Shown here: positions 29,777 through 40,495 of the stretch, piece after piece
Layout: each line of letters begins with the position of its first letter
How positions within the stretch are numbered: position 1 is the first letter of the stretch
DNA from: Schizochytrium sp. TIO01
Taxonomy: Eukaryota > Sar > Bigyra > Thraustochytrida > Thraustochytriidae
Reading direction: 5' to 3'
Length of the DNA stretch: 64,000 nucleotides
Assembly: GCA_004764695.1 (NCBI GenBank)
Contig: SMSO01000037.1
Span: 1,596,247-1,660,246 of the forward strand
Position numbers and translations under genes: made by a program
The notes under the pieces: generated by a model
The model's database searches: none
Told to the model about the DNA's origin: nothing
The model's input: the letters and a program-made list of their open reading frames with translations, nothing else

Positions 29777-32113
29777 TTAATGAGGAATAATCTCAGCCAG
29801 AGGAGGCTGCAAGATTTCCTTTAGCCACTTCGCCAACCCATGCATACTCCATGAATTGGAAATAGGCATTGACACCCCATTGAGAATTCTCTTCAACACT
29901 TCGTCTTCCACTTCTTTGGTGGGGTCATAAAGGCAAGTCTGGGCGAAGACTATGGCCTCCTCAATAGTAAGCCTCTCACAGCCAGGCCACTGGCTCATCC
30001 TTTGAGTCTTATTTTGGTTCCATATTGCGCTGCGCTCAGCAGTATTTAATGCTTGTAATAATGGAAGTAAAACTTTTTGTGCAGGCAACAGTTTCTCTTG
30101 GAATGTCTTCATATCTATATCCTGTCGCCAATGAGAAATACAAGCTCCTTTTAGCGGTAATGATTTGTCTAGGACTATAAACGAACACTGGACATAACCA
30201 TTCCCTAGGCGAGATGAACGAGTAACTTCTGCTTGATTAATGATGTCTGCGAGGTTCCACGCACTTGACTCCTGGCTGTCTTGTATACTCGGAGTAGCTA
30301 ATACAATTAACAGCGAGTTGTCTGCTTGTGTGTGAAGCAAGTCCCAAATCAGTGCTCCCCTCCTTTCATACTCTGGAATAATAGTCAAAGTTTCAAAATT
30401 TTCAAGACTAACTCGCTCAAATTGGTGTTCTTGGAGTTTTGTGCGTAATTCCGCACGAAACTCGGGTGACGGGAAGGGACTATGCTCGCCCCGAAGCTCA
30501 CAATCGAAACGCCTTGAGTTCAGTGTGTCTTCATTAATGTCCCTGCCCTTATCTACAATAGTAGAATTACCACCAAGCTCCCAAACTACACACTTGCCGG
30601 GGTATACACGCGCACAATACTCCACTTGTTTTAAAAAGTGCATATCGGATTCACATAATGGCGTTAATAGCAGTATAATTACATGTGCAACTTGGATTGC
30701 TTGGTGACAACAATCGTCTAATATCTGCGAGTGAGTTACTGTCGAGCCACTTGAAGACAGTGCCTGCGCACATAAACTCAAGGGTTTTGCATCTAGTTCT
30801 GCACTGATGAAGTGCACTTTGGATACCGGAATAACTTTGAATTGATGACTTGCAGGTCTACATGAAGCATCAATACAAGCTAGAATTGGCCCCTGCTCGC
30901 AAAAAGCCCGAAGAAATATTTTATCGGACGTTGATTTTGTGAGAATACGGACGTTTGATTCACTGTGCGCACAAATCACACGAGGTAAACACAGAAGTGG
31001 TGCACCTTCCCGAGCCGTCAAGTACCAGAACATTCCCTCTGGAGGTGTGCAAAGCAATCTAATTTTGATTTCATACCATGGGCCATCGGTTCTGTTTAGC
31101 TGAATGCATTCTATCTCCATCAATGAACAGGGGTTATCATTGGATAACCTACCATTACTTGCGTGTGGTTTGTTTACCTTTACAATTTGGTCCGATGAAA
31201 CTAAAGGTGTCCTTACATTTCCATTTTGGTTGCCTTCTTGCTTCGTATAGTTTGTTTTCTCATCTTTTCTTTCAGGTTGACTCGGTGCAACTCTATGAGC
31301 AAAGTTCAGGCCACTATTATTTTTATGATCCTTAGGTTCGTCTGAAGGGGTCTCAATTTGAGCGAGTATGGATTCCGAAGGTTCGCTTGTATCAGTAACA
31401 TGGACTAAATTCTGTCGTGGCGGTGGCTTTCCCAAAACTTTAGGTCTTCCTTGCGGTGGTGGACGATCGCGCTTGAGAACAGAAGCTGTAGGAGGGCCAG
31501 GGGGAGGTGGGGGTTGCTTTTTTAAGTTTGTGACAAGATTCTTTCCTCCACTATGCAATGCTTTAGACATGTTTAACAGAAAATAATGAAATGTACGAAC
31601 CTCGGGTTCAGTGAAGTCTTCAAGAAAAGGGAGTCCACACGACTTCAGTGAGTCAATAAGCTTCTCAATGCGATCATGCTTCTCAGCATTTGTTAACTGC
31701 CCTCTACGAATCCTGGATCGTGGTATAGCAAAGACTTGTTCTCCTGAGTCTAAGTCTACATCGTATGAATTGTCTGCGTTAACCCTTCTCACTACTCCAG
31801 GTTGCCATTTGCCGATGACACCATGGCGTGTTTCGACCTTTTGGTTGGTCTCAAACGATCTGATAGTAGCATGCTGGTCTTGGGAAATCTGAATCTTACT
31901 TTTCGTGGTTTTGTTGAATTTAGATGATGTAGATTTATTCGACAAAGATGAGGAAGAGGATCCTAGCGAAGACGAAGATTTAGAGTGCTCCAGGTTAAAT
32001 TTAGACTCTCGTCTCCGGATTGTCTCTTGTTGCCTTGCCTGGGGCGATGGCAAAACGTCAATGCTATACTCTTGCGCCCAAGATCGTAAACTCTTTGGCC
32101 GCATTAGAACCAT
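29777..32113 (-). CDS. Tudor-like domain protein of unknown function
   Basis: 778 residues from the ATG at 32113. The open frame extends upstream only through a Cys-rich stretch with no ATG, so this start (or the Met three codons later) is preferred. Numbered from this start: a Ser-rich low-complexity region (about 38-65); a Tudor/agenet-like strand pattern (about 93-136, with GKWQPGVVRRVNADNSYDVD), which in other proteins binds methylated residues; a helical segment (about 145-185); a polyproline tract (about 200-232, QPPPPPGPP) that could bind profilin or SH3/WW partners; a disordered linker; and a C-terminal half (about 330-778) of mixed alpha/beta composition with several Cys. I recognise no family for the C-terminal half. 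No signal peptide or membrane helix. Confidence 0.7.
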   Translation of the reverse strand: MVLMRPKSLRSWAQEYSIDVLPSPQARQQETIRRRESKFNLEHSKSSSSLGSSSSSLSNKSTSSKFNKTTKSKIQISQDQHATIRSFETNQKVETRHGVIGKWQPGVVRRVNADNSYDVDLDSGEQVFAIPRSRIRRGQLTNAEKHDRIEKLIDSLKSCGLPFLEDFTEPEVRTFHYFLLNMSKALHSGGKNLVTNLKKQPPPPPGPPTASVLKRDRPPPQGRPKVLGKPPPRQNLVHVTDTSEPSESILAQIETPSDEPKDHKNNSGLNFAHRVAPSQPERKDEKTNYTKQEGNQNGNVRTPLVSSDQIVKVNKPHASNGRLSNDNPCSLMEIECIQLNRTDGPWYEIKIRLLCTPPEGMFWYLTAREGAPLLCLPRVICAHSESNVRILTKSTSDKIFLRAFCEQGPILACIDASCRPASHQFKVIPVSKVHFISAELDAKPLSLCAQALSSSGSTVTHSQILDDCCHQAIQVAHVIILLLTPLCESDMHFLKQVEYCARVYPGKCVVWELGGNSTIVDKGRDINEDTLNSRRFDCELRGEHSPFPSPEFRAELRTKLQEHQFERVSLENFETLTIIPEYERRGALIWDLLHTQADNSLLIVLATPSIQDSQESSAWNLADIINQAEVTRSSRLGNGYVQCSFIVLDKSLPLKGACISHWRQDIDMKTFQEKLLPAQKVLLPLLQALNTAERSAIWNQNKTQRMSQWPGCERLTIEEAIVFAQTCLYDPTKEVEDEVLKRILNGVSMPISNSWSMHGLAKWLKEILQPPLAEIIPH

Positions 32114-33443
32114 GATGCATGTGGTATTGACTGGAAGGAAATAAACTGTCTTTCTTGCAACCCTTAACCCTGCCTGGCGAAGAGTGTCGTTGTTCTGACA
32201 GCAGCAACAGTTTTCGCCACAAGCCAACCTTCTCCGCTTCTCTTGCAGCGTCGAACTTTATAACATTTCAATTTTTCAAATCGCAGAGTAAATACTATGA
32301 AAGTTATCCGTTGCACGCTTCCCGCATATGAACAACGTTTGATTAAGGTATCTCGATAGTCACCAATAACCACTGATTTCTAGCGCCTGTTTCCGAGGGT
32401 TGCAGGGCCCTATTCCATAGGATATATATTTCCCAATTGTGAAGTAAAGGAAATTGGTTACATAGATAACGCGAGCCTCAATGAGAGCCTAGAGGAGAGG
32501 AGCGTAATGAAAAGAAAAGAGACCTTTCAATTTTTAGCATGTTGTTGTTAGGAATACACTGCATCAAACAGTACTGGTACACAATCGATGTAGCACCTAG
32601 GTACTATCATCCTCATCCTTGTACCAAACCTGCTTCTTCTACCTGCCTACCTCAGCAGTACCATAACGTCCAGGATGAGCCTGGCCGAACGCCATCTTTA
32701 GTTAGACTCAAGATCGCTCCGAATTTCAAGGAAATGAAATGATAACTAACATTATCCCGCTTCCTGAGCGGGGGTAATGGCAGGGAGGACACACGGAGAT
32801 GCTCAACTCTTCAATCTCACGTGGTAGATAGGAGCCTAAATAGCTAATGAATTGCGGCTAAAATTTCATATCAAAGTCATCAGAGAGACGAAAACTTCGC
32901 GTAACCTCTTAATATTTAGTGCGATACAATGATCGGACTCGGCCAAGTCCTTCCTCCCTTTTCACCAGGTGTCTTAGTCATTACTACCCACCCACCCAAT
33001 TTGATCTGCAAGAGAGGTTATGAAAACAGGACCGATGAGCTCCGTAGAATAAATGTGAGGGCTTCGAGTCAAGCCTCGCAGATAGCTGGCAGTGCAGAAG
33101 CCTCAACGTTGGCGTTAGATTGCGCGCGCTGTGCTTATCATTATCCATTCTCACAACATGCATATTTTTACAAAAAGTTTTATTCCTCTTCTTCTTCGAA
33201 TGGGGAACTAATGAGTTCCTTTTATACTTTGCATGAGACATATAATAGGCTAGGTACTACCTACAATAGAGGTGTAAACTTTTGTAGGTTTCTATCTAAG
33301 ATAGAGATGCTCGACAAGAGCAACATATCTGCAAGCAGAAATTAAAGCAAACCTCGAATTAGGTGGTGCGCTTAGCAAGCCTGTTTTTCACGTCGCAAGA
33401 GGAAAGGGAATAACGTGTATAGCGTTTGCCATATTTGGCCATA
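32114..33443. other. Intergenic region between divergent genes
   Basis: 1.3 kb spanning the upstream regions of the Tudor-like gene and the CoA-transferase gene. Open frames of 60-140 codons are present but have no recognisable features. Confidence 0.5.
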
Positions 33444-35023
33444 ATGCTGGCCAAGATCTCGCTCCGAACTCTTCAGAGTTCGATCGTGCAGCGATCTAGA
33501 CAAGTATCACCCTCGGTTACTGCAGCTTTTAGCCTGGGAACTCCTGCTATGGGAGACCGCACGATGTCAACTTCAAGCGCAGGCTCGCAAAACAGTGAAG
33601 TGCCCCTAATGATGGAAGGTATGAGGGTTATTGAGGTAAGTACAAAACAGGTTGGATACCACATGATGCACAACTGAGATGGGGATTTTACCCTTTTAAA
33701 TCAAGCACTAACATACTCTCTACTCACGTTGACTGCTTGAGTTTTTTTGGCCCCGCTGGATGCTTTGAATGGAAAATAATTTCCTTTATTTGTATACAGG
33801 TTGCAAATGTTCTGGCAGGACCTAGTGTTGGCCAATTCCTTGCTGAGCTTGGAGCTGAAGTGATTAAGGTTGAGTCTCCTGTGACAAATGGAGATGTCAC
33901 GCGCACTTGGCGCTTGGGTAGTGAACCCCTTGAGGAAGATGTCACGGCTTACTTTTCAACATGTAATCTTGGTAAGAAGAGCATGGTTGTGGATCTCAGT
34001 AAAGAGGATGGACGCCAAATCCTTCGTGACCTTGCTCAGAATGCGGACTGTTTTCTAGCGAGCTTCAAACCCGGAGACGCTGAAAAGCTTGGTGTCGATG
34101 CAGAGACACTTTGCAAGCTTAACCCCCGCCTTGTGTATGCCCAGATTACTGGGTATGGCCTTGACAACCCACGTGCTGGCTACGATGCTGTTATTCAAGC
34201 CGAATCTGGGTTTCAATTTATGAATGGCACTCCTGATGGAGAACCAGTGAAGATGCCAGTTGCCTTGATTGATGTTATGACTGCTCATCAACTCAAGCAA
34301 GCAATTCTGCTGCAACTTTGGCGTCGCGAGCGTACTGGCAAAGGAGGAGCTGTCAATGTATCATTGATTTCATCTGCAGTATCTGGACTTGCAAACCAGG
34401 CAATGAACTATTTGAAAGAAGGAGTCATCCCTCAACGTATGGGCAGCGATCATCCTTCGATTGCGCCATATGGTACTCTGTACAAGAGTCAAAACCCTGA
34501 AGAACTCCTTACTCTTGGAGTTGGCACAAACAGTCAATTCCGTGCCCTATGTGAAGTCCTTGGCCATTCGGAATGGGCAGATGACATTCGCTTCAGCACA
34601 AATCCCAATCGTTGCGCCAATCGCACGGAGCTCAATACGTTTTTGCAGTCGGAGATGTCCAAATGGGACCGAAAAGAACTTCTGACTCAGCTTCAAGCAA
34701 AGAAAGTACCCTGTGGAGGAGTTAACAATATGCAGGCAGCCTTTGACGCCCCGGAGGCTCAGGAAGTAGTTGTCATGCGCCCAGCCACCGATGAAGAGCT
34801 AAAAACCAAGAAGCATTTGCATCAATTCAAGGGAAATCAACCAATTGGACTTCGCCAAGCTGTATGGAAGGGAGCTGGCAACGAGGGCTTAGATGCGTTC
34901 GCTAGAAAGTTCTCATCCCCACCTAAATACGGCGAACATACTGAGGAAATCTTGAAAACCATCCTTGGCAAGTCCGAAGAGGATGCTCAGCGTCTTAAAG
35001 ACATGTTCCATAGTAAGAAGTAA
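33444..35023 (+). CDS. Class III (CaiB/BaiF) CoA-transferase, mitochondrial, SUGCT-like
   Basis: Proposed join(33444..33635, 33800..35023), 471 residues. The junction ATTGAG|GTAAGT to TATACAG|GTTGCA (phase 0) restores the family N-terminus MEGMRVIEVANVLAGPSVGQ, running on into LGAEVIKVE. The 164-nt intron contains CTAAC at 33708. Residues 1 to about 40 are rich in R, S and A with few acids (MLAKISLRTLQSS), typical of a mitochondrial presequence. The conserved nucleophile Asp is D222 in ALIDVMTAHQ, followed by RRERTGKGG. Class III enzymes move CoA between carboxylic acids through an aspartyl-CoA thioester. Mitochondrial members of this length include succinyl-CoA:glutarate CoA-transferase (lysine breakdown). 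The substrate cannot be read from sequence, so glutarate is inference. Confidence 0.92.
33636..33799 (+). other. Spliceosomal intron of the CoA-transferase gene
   Basis: GTAAGT donor and TATACAG acceptor, with a pyrimidine-rich stretch before the AG. Removal joins two halves of a conserved motif without a frame change, which makes this the best supported intron in the window. Confidence 0.9.
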
Positions 35024-35322
35024 TTCTGTTAGTGTCTAGAGCTGTACATGGCCATGACTTTGACTACTTTCCTAGACTAAGAATTGAAAGAACGCCGCAA
35101 CGGGGGGTACACGTTCAAGAAAACAAACTTGCGAGGTTAATAGATCTTTTCTGTTAGCTTTATCAGTGTGATGTGGCACTTGAGCCTTTAAAAAAAAAAT
35201 AAGTTTACAACACATACAACAAGAAAGTTCTAATGTCGTGTGATATACGTTATTGAACATCTTAACTTCTCACATGCAAAACAACAATTTAAAAAACATA
35301 TATATAAGTTCCTAAACTTAAT
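35024..35322. other. Short intergenic region between convergent genes
   Basis: About 300 bp carrying the 3' ends of the CoA-transferase and multi-CH genes. It is AT-rich, with an A9 run and a TA tract. No gene. Confidence 0.5.
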
Positions 35323-38300
35323 CTACGCATAGCATCGCCGCATTTGATCCAAAAGTCCTACCCAAACAGAGACCTTTCCGGCAGCAAGTTCCCTCTCTTT
35401 CCACAGATAATCAGGAGGCATTCGTTTATTCTTTTGAAGCTGGGAAAGTGCGCTGCGCAGGTTGTTAAGACTTGCAGCAGTAGTTTTAGGGCGCTGCTGA
35501 ACACCAGGAAGGCCGCCGCGTAGCCGTGTTAGCTTTTCTACCAAAGCGCACAAAACAGTGCCATCATTTAGAGTTGGGATTACACCGTTAACATCTCGTA
35601 AGGACTCTATATCTCGCACTGGCACCGGACAAACACGCTGCAACCAGTGAATGATAGCATCAACCTGTCCCTTTGAATGTTCATCTGTCCTCTCCGGCTC
35701 TGTATTCGGCCTTGCAATATCTCTTGAAGGATTCCAAGAATGGATGTCAGAGTGTTGGCGTTGCGATGTACTTCGACCAGTACTTGGCCGGGGCACGATA
35801 TCCTTCGTATATCGAGTCGAAGACTCTCCTTTTGGGGCCAAAATACTGCTAGCAGATGATTTCTTTGATGCTTCGTTCTGTTGATTATTGTACAATAGAT
35901 GTCCCCAGGGGCTAGGATGGGTAGATTCATCTCTCAAGTCTACCGAATCAGAGACTGTGGAAGGCACGATTTCCCTAGCAACAGTCTTTTGAAAATTATG
36001 ACGACTGTAAAGAGCTACATCATTAGTTGTGAATGGTGATGGCCAAATATCTGCCCCTGCATCTCTTCGAACCTTAACCGACAGGTCTGAAAATCCTGAT
36101 GTAACTTCTGGAGGTATATTTGCACTCTCAACCAGGTCTTCAGTTATAACTTCATGTTTTCGAGAAGATTTCGCTTCCACATTGTCATAGATACCGAGGA
36201 AAGGAGATTCACCAGGCACCGACCCAGAAGGGCGTGGCAAAGCACCAGCATGAAAACGATGTAAATCCTCAAGGATTCCCAAAAGAGCCAGACGATCGGC
36301 ATTAAAAAGGCCATCGCCAGCAAAAAGAAATCTTCGACCCATTGAATTTTGTTTGCGTAAGAAATCAAGTATCTTCTCAACATTCCCTCGTTCAACTTGC
36401 GGAGTACAAGCTGGAAAAATCAAACCTCTGATGTTAGGGGATTGACCACCTTGAATAGCACGTATTACACTTGCCAACATGGCTCCATCGGAGCAAGCCT
36501 TCCGAAGCGCAGGCGGCCCTAGCAAAGACTTTATTTGTCCACTTACTCCAAACTCTTCAAGCACCCCAAGGCCATTAAGCCACTTAATTAGAGCAGTCTC
36601 TAATTCGCCGAGTTGGGCAGCGCTGTACGGAAGCAATCTCTGGAGGTATTGGTCTGCGCCTTGAGTAACTTCCACCGTCGGTTGTTTACTTTTATCTGCC
36701 TTGCTTGCAACAAGATCTGAGCTAGAATTTCCAGAAGGCACAATATCTTGGTGACGACGCCGATATGTGCGATCAAGGCGCTCTGTTTGCGTCTCAAATT
36801 GTGTGTCATCATCTTCCTCGAGTTGCTTGTGAATGTGTTGATCCCGCTCTCGAGCTCGGACTGCCTTTTTTCGCTTGCGTTCAACGTCCACACTACTCTG
36901 TATCTTAGAAAAGGCTTTACGCAAGGTCCTCACGAGATACCAGAAATCTTGCTCTCGACCGCGTACAAGGTTAACTGCATCCACCTCAAGAAGAGCTTCG
37001 AGAAGCTTTGCCTTTGAGGACTTAAGTCGAGGTTGCATATTAAAAACAGCCTCACGCATAGCATTGATGGCAGCAGTATTAAGCGAGATTGCGTGTTGCA
37101 ATGATGTGATCTGAAGTTCTTGCAGCTTAGACTTTTCTATGAGAAGTCGCGCGTCATCGCTCAATAAGGAAAACAAACTGACTAGGAGCCTGCCGTTGAA
37201 TCTTGGATCCTCTAATAGTGAAATCTGACTTGCTTCCCCGGGCACGCTAAGACCCAAATCTCGCATCCATGAAGCTAGTTCAGATATCGTTTCAGGGCTC
37301 AAATGTTCGCGTGGCTGCTTTTGTATCGAAGAAGAGTTTGTGCTTGCCGGAAATTGGATCTGTGGAGGCACTACAGGTGGTATTACTGGGTTTACCTGCG
37401 AAGCTTGCCTTGAAGCAGTCTTTTGTTGATAAAGTTGTGAAGGCATCATCGAAACCTTCATAGTCTGAGATTTGGCATGGAAGCCGTTTCCTGCAGTGAG
37501 AAGGACTTTGCGTCCTTTCGTAGGCATCTGTGCAACAACTTGTTTATCCTTCTGGTTTTGGCAATACGCTCCTCGCTCCTGGTCAATAGAGGTTTGTTCT
37601 TGGAAAAGGGGAATCGTTGAGGTTTGATGTTTCGCAGCAGGTCTCGAACTAGAATATTTGGTAGCTTGCTCTCTATGTTCTACTCCTTTACTAAATTTGG
37701 ATTTCGATTCGAAAGGTAGGTCTACACATGAGCGAAGGTCCTCTAGAAGTTCCCAAATAATAGCAGGTGGATCCATGCGAACAATTTTCTCCGCAGAATA
37801 AAGATGACGATAGTTCATTTTGGGAATCGAGCGAAATACTTCTAGAGCGATATTTACATTTTTGATACGCGCAGCAATAGTTCTTGGGTCTAAGTTAACT
37901 CCACGATAGAAGAGTTGCTTAATAATGTTGCCACCAGGTAACACAAAGACCTTTTCTATAGCTGGATGTTTGTGCTTGCTTACAATCCCCCCTATACAGT
38001 GTATCTCGATAAGACGAGCAAGTTCTGACAGAAGGATTCCATCACTAAAGATCGCTCCAACATACTCTGTGGCACCATATTTCTTGTTTAGTTCAAGTCC
38101 AGGTGCTCGGAGAGGTACTTGAGACTTTTCTAATCGACGTAAAAGTTTAATAATAATATTTGGCCTCAGAACCCAATCAAACGAAAGCAAGTACCCAGCA
38201 TTCAGCCCACGGGCATTTTGTCTGAGTCTTTCAAGTTGCGTACGAACTGCCCCTGGATGTGTAGCTATCAGATGCTCAGGTCCACAATAATCCTCATCCT

Positions 38301-39087
38301 TTGCGCAAATTCTGGAATTAGTTCTATCTGACAAAACGTCGCTTTTCTTCGCACCAAGGTTATTCTTTTCACGCTGTGTTTTTGAGATAGAATCTGGTTT
38401 CTTCGACATCCTAATGGGTGATGTTTTGTTTGGTGAAGTTACATCGCCCCCCCCAGCCTCATCAACAGCTACAGATGCGTTCCACGCAGGACGTGGGCCC
38501 AAGGGTTTAGTTGTGAATTGCATGACTGGCTGAGCACTTTGCTTACCTGCATTTCGAGCGACACTGCGAGACTGTTGATTCCGAGTCGCTTCAGTGGTAT
38601 GTCTAGGGTCTTTGGCTGATGCCATTCTATGTTGTTGCTGACGGACGCTGGCTTTAGGAGGCGCCATAGGAGGCGCCATGTTTGCGTGACTTTCAGATTG
38701 AAGGAGGAGTTCGTCATGTAATGCTCTCAGCAAAGCGACAACAAGTTTCTCCCAGGACCCCCCAAACGCGTGTGCAGCAATTTGAGAAGGATGTCCAGCT
38801 CCTCTGCATGCCTGCGCCACACGCTCATCAAAACTTGCCACGATTCGCATGGCAGCGCTGAGGTTCTTGATAGCATCCTCCTCATTAAAAATTGGTTCAA
38901 CAACCTTGATCTGCACGCCAGGTTTTGTCAAACATGCCAAATGACACAGTAGAACTCCGTCCCTCAGATCCTCCAATTCGTCCACGAGAAGTGCCTCAGG
39001 AATCACAGTGCCGAGACTGTTGATCCAGTGGATCAGTACCGCGGCAGAGGTCGGTGGCCCTTTTTTCCCAGCGCTTTTTGCAGCCAT
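35323..39087 (-). CDS. Multi-calponin-homology (CH) domain protein
   Basis: 1254 residues, single exon. Five CH-like helical modules are separated by disordered linkers: about 14-130 (VLIHWINSLG, DLRDGVLLCHLA), 306-455 (FSDGILLSELARL, KNVNIALEVF), 598-730 (LASWMRDLGL, GRLLVSLFSLL), 826-948 (ALIKWLNGLG, DGAMLASVIRAI) and 1139-1252 (AIIHWLQRV, LNDGTVLCALVEKL). Modules 1, 2 and 5 keep the DGxxLxxL core best; 3 and 4 are more degenerate. An R/K/E-rich helix (730-780) may be a coiled coil. CH domains bind actin or, in the ciliary/spindle class, microtubules and IFT partners. Its divergent neighbour is an IQCH-like ciliary protein, so a cytoskeletal or axonemal role is plausible inference. It does not match the paired-CH layout of fimbrin or alpha-actinin. 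Confidence 0.8.
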   Translation of the reverse strand: MAAKSAGKKGPPTSAAVLIHWINSLGTVIPEALLVDELEDLRDGVLLCHLACLTKPGVQIKVVEPIFNEEDAIKNLSAAMRIVASFDERVAQACRGAGHPSQIAAHAFGGSWEKLVVALLRALHDELLLQSESHANMAPPMAPPKASVRQQQHRMASAKDPRHTTEATRNQQSRSVARNAGKQSAQPVMQFTTKPLGPRPAWNASVAVDEAGGGDVTSPNKTSPIRMSKKPDSISKTQREKNNLGAKKSDVLSDRTNSRICAKDEDYCGPEHLIATHPGAVRTQLERLRQNARGLNAGYLLSFDWVLRPNIIIKLLRRLEKSQVPLRAPGLELNKKYGATEYVGAIFSDGILLSELARLIEIHCIGGIVSKHKHPAIEKVFVLPGGNIIKQLFYRGVNLDPRTIAARIKNVNIALEVFRSIPKMNYRHLYSAEKIVRMDPPAIIWELLEDLRSCVDLPFESKSKFSKGVEHREQATKYSSSRPAAKHQTSTIPLFQEQTSIDQERGAYCQNQKDKQVVAQMPTKGRKVLLTAGNGFHAKSQTMKVSMMPSQLYQQKTASRQASQVNPVIPPVVPPQIQFPASTNSSSIQKQPREHLSPETISELASWMRDLGLSVPGEASQISLLEDPRFNGRLLVSLFSLLSDDARLLIEKSKLQELQITSLQHAISLNTAAINAMREAVFNMQPRLKSSKAKLLEALLEVDAVNLVRGREQDFWYLVRTLRKAFSKIQSSVDVERKRKKAVRARERDQHIHKQLEEDDDTQFETQTERLDRTYRRRHQDIVPSGNSSSDLVASKADKSKQPTVEVTQGADQYLQRLLPYSAAQLGELETALIKWLNGLGVLEEFGVSGQIKSLLGPPALRKACSDGAMLASVIRAIQGGQSPNIRGLIFPACTPQVERGNVEKILDFLRKQNSMGRRFLFAGDGLFNADRLALLGILEDLHRFHAGALPRPSGSVPGESPFLGIYDNVEAKSSRKHEVITEDLVESANIPPEVTSGFSDLSVKVRRDAGADIWPSPFTTNDVALYSRHNFQKTVAREIVPSTVSDSVDLRDESTHPSPWGHLLYNNQQNEASKKSSASSILAPKGESSTRYTKDIVPRPSTGRSTSQRQHSDIHSWNPSRDIARPNTEPERTDEHSKGQVDAIIHWLQRVCPVPVRDIESLRDVNGVIPTLNDGTVLCALVEKLTRLRGGLPGVQQRPKTTAASLNNLRSALSQLQKNKRMPPDYLWKERELAAGKVSVWVGLLDQMRRCYA

Positions 39088-40495
39088 TCCACCAACGGCG
39101 ACAGAGCGACGGCACTTCTCACGTCCGGCCCAAAGAGTCTTGTGGTTCTGGACGCCCTCCTATCAGGGATTTTCGGGAGGACCGGATCGTCTGGGCTTTG
39201 CCAGAATTGCACGTGGTGGTTGTGTCTCGTCAGAATGGGAGTAGGTATTTAAACATGGTCTGCCAAGTGAATACTGGCGAGTACTAGTAAGCACCTAGCC
39301 TCTCCTCTCTAAGACCACTATTACCTACTACTATACTCATGATAACGAACCGGAAATAAAAAGCAGAGGCTCAAGTCTTACTCGTGGGCAAGTTTTCAGA
39401 AAGTCTCCTTACTCAAGAAACTAGACACTTATTAAATCCGAAATCAAGGCATATTGAAGACGCAACTGTATAGGATGTAAAATCGCATAGATTACGCATG
39501 TGTGAAGTGAATTTCTACCGTGGTATGTGTCTTGTTGCAACATCTACTTTTAAGCATTTGTGGAGGCTTCTAAAGGTAAAATGCAAACCTATATTAGAAT
39601 TTAGATCATCAGAACTTGTGATCGCAAATACAAGTCAGTCTAACCATCCATCTAATATCCATTCCTTAAAGCATGATGGTTCCCTTTGACACAGTGAACA
39701 TAATTTTTTCTACATTCAAGATTTGAGGGCTTCCTATGCTCGGTTTGTTTTTCTGTATTCCCTGGGTTCCCATAATTATTTCCGTTCATTCGCACACCAT
39801 GTTTAATTGTTATTGTTGTTTTCAAAACATTAAAAAATATATATATATAACAAAAATGTAAAATAAATATATCATTGAACTGACAACTTACAAGAACTCA
39901 ATCACGCTGAGAAAAGTATGTCAGCAGTATCATGCTTATGCCATCTTGAATTATATTGAACAACTTTTGAAGTCTGCAGGCCGCTGATTTAAAATAAAAG
40001 ATGTTTTCATTGTTGTTTTAGTTTTGGTCCTATTGTACCATGAATCTAGTAAAAATGCTAATACCCTTAACAGTTTTAGGCTTCACAAAGCTTAGACTGT
40101 GCTCGTAACACAAACTTTTACAGAGCTAGCATGATGCCAAAACAATGGCATATCAGTGTGTACTATGGTTCTCAGGACCTAAGTGAAGGCCTGTTGCACG
40201 CAAAATGAAGAGGGGAAAGCAGCCAAGACGAGGAGAAGTTGCCTATGCCTGAGGAGAGGCCAGATCGGAGTTTTGGTAAATAATTGTGGCATCAAAGCAA
40301 ACATCTGTTTGAAAGGAATCTCTGTTGCAAGCAGCAATTGTGCCGAGAAATATTACATTCTGGCAGATTAAATCGTTGCAAACGATTGCTATAGCACTTC
40401 GAAAAAACCAGACGGCGTGATTATTAGCTGGCAGGTACAGCGCGAGGCGTGAACAAATCAGTGCAGGAAAACAGGTGACTTAGACATTTCCTGCA
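39088..40495. other. Intergenic region between divergent genes (multi-CH and IQCH-like)
   Basis: 1.4 kb AT-rich spacer with TA and A tracts near 39830-39870. It could serve as a shared regulatory region for the two probable cytoskeletal genes. A 60-codon frame at 40183 has no recognisable product. Confidence 0.5.
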
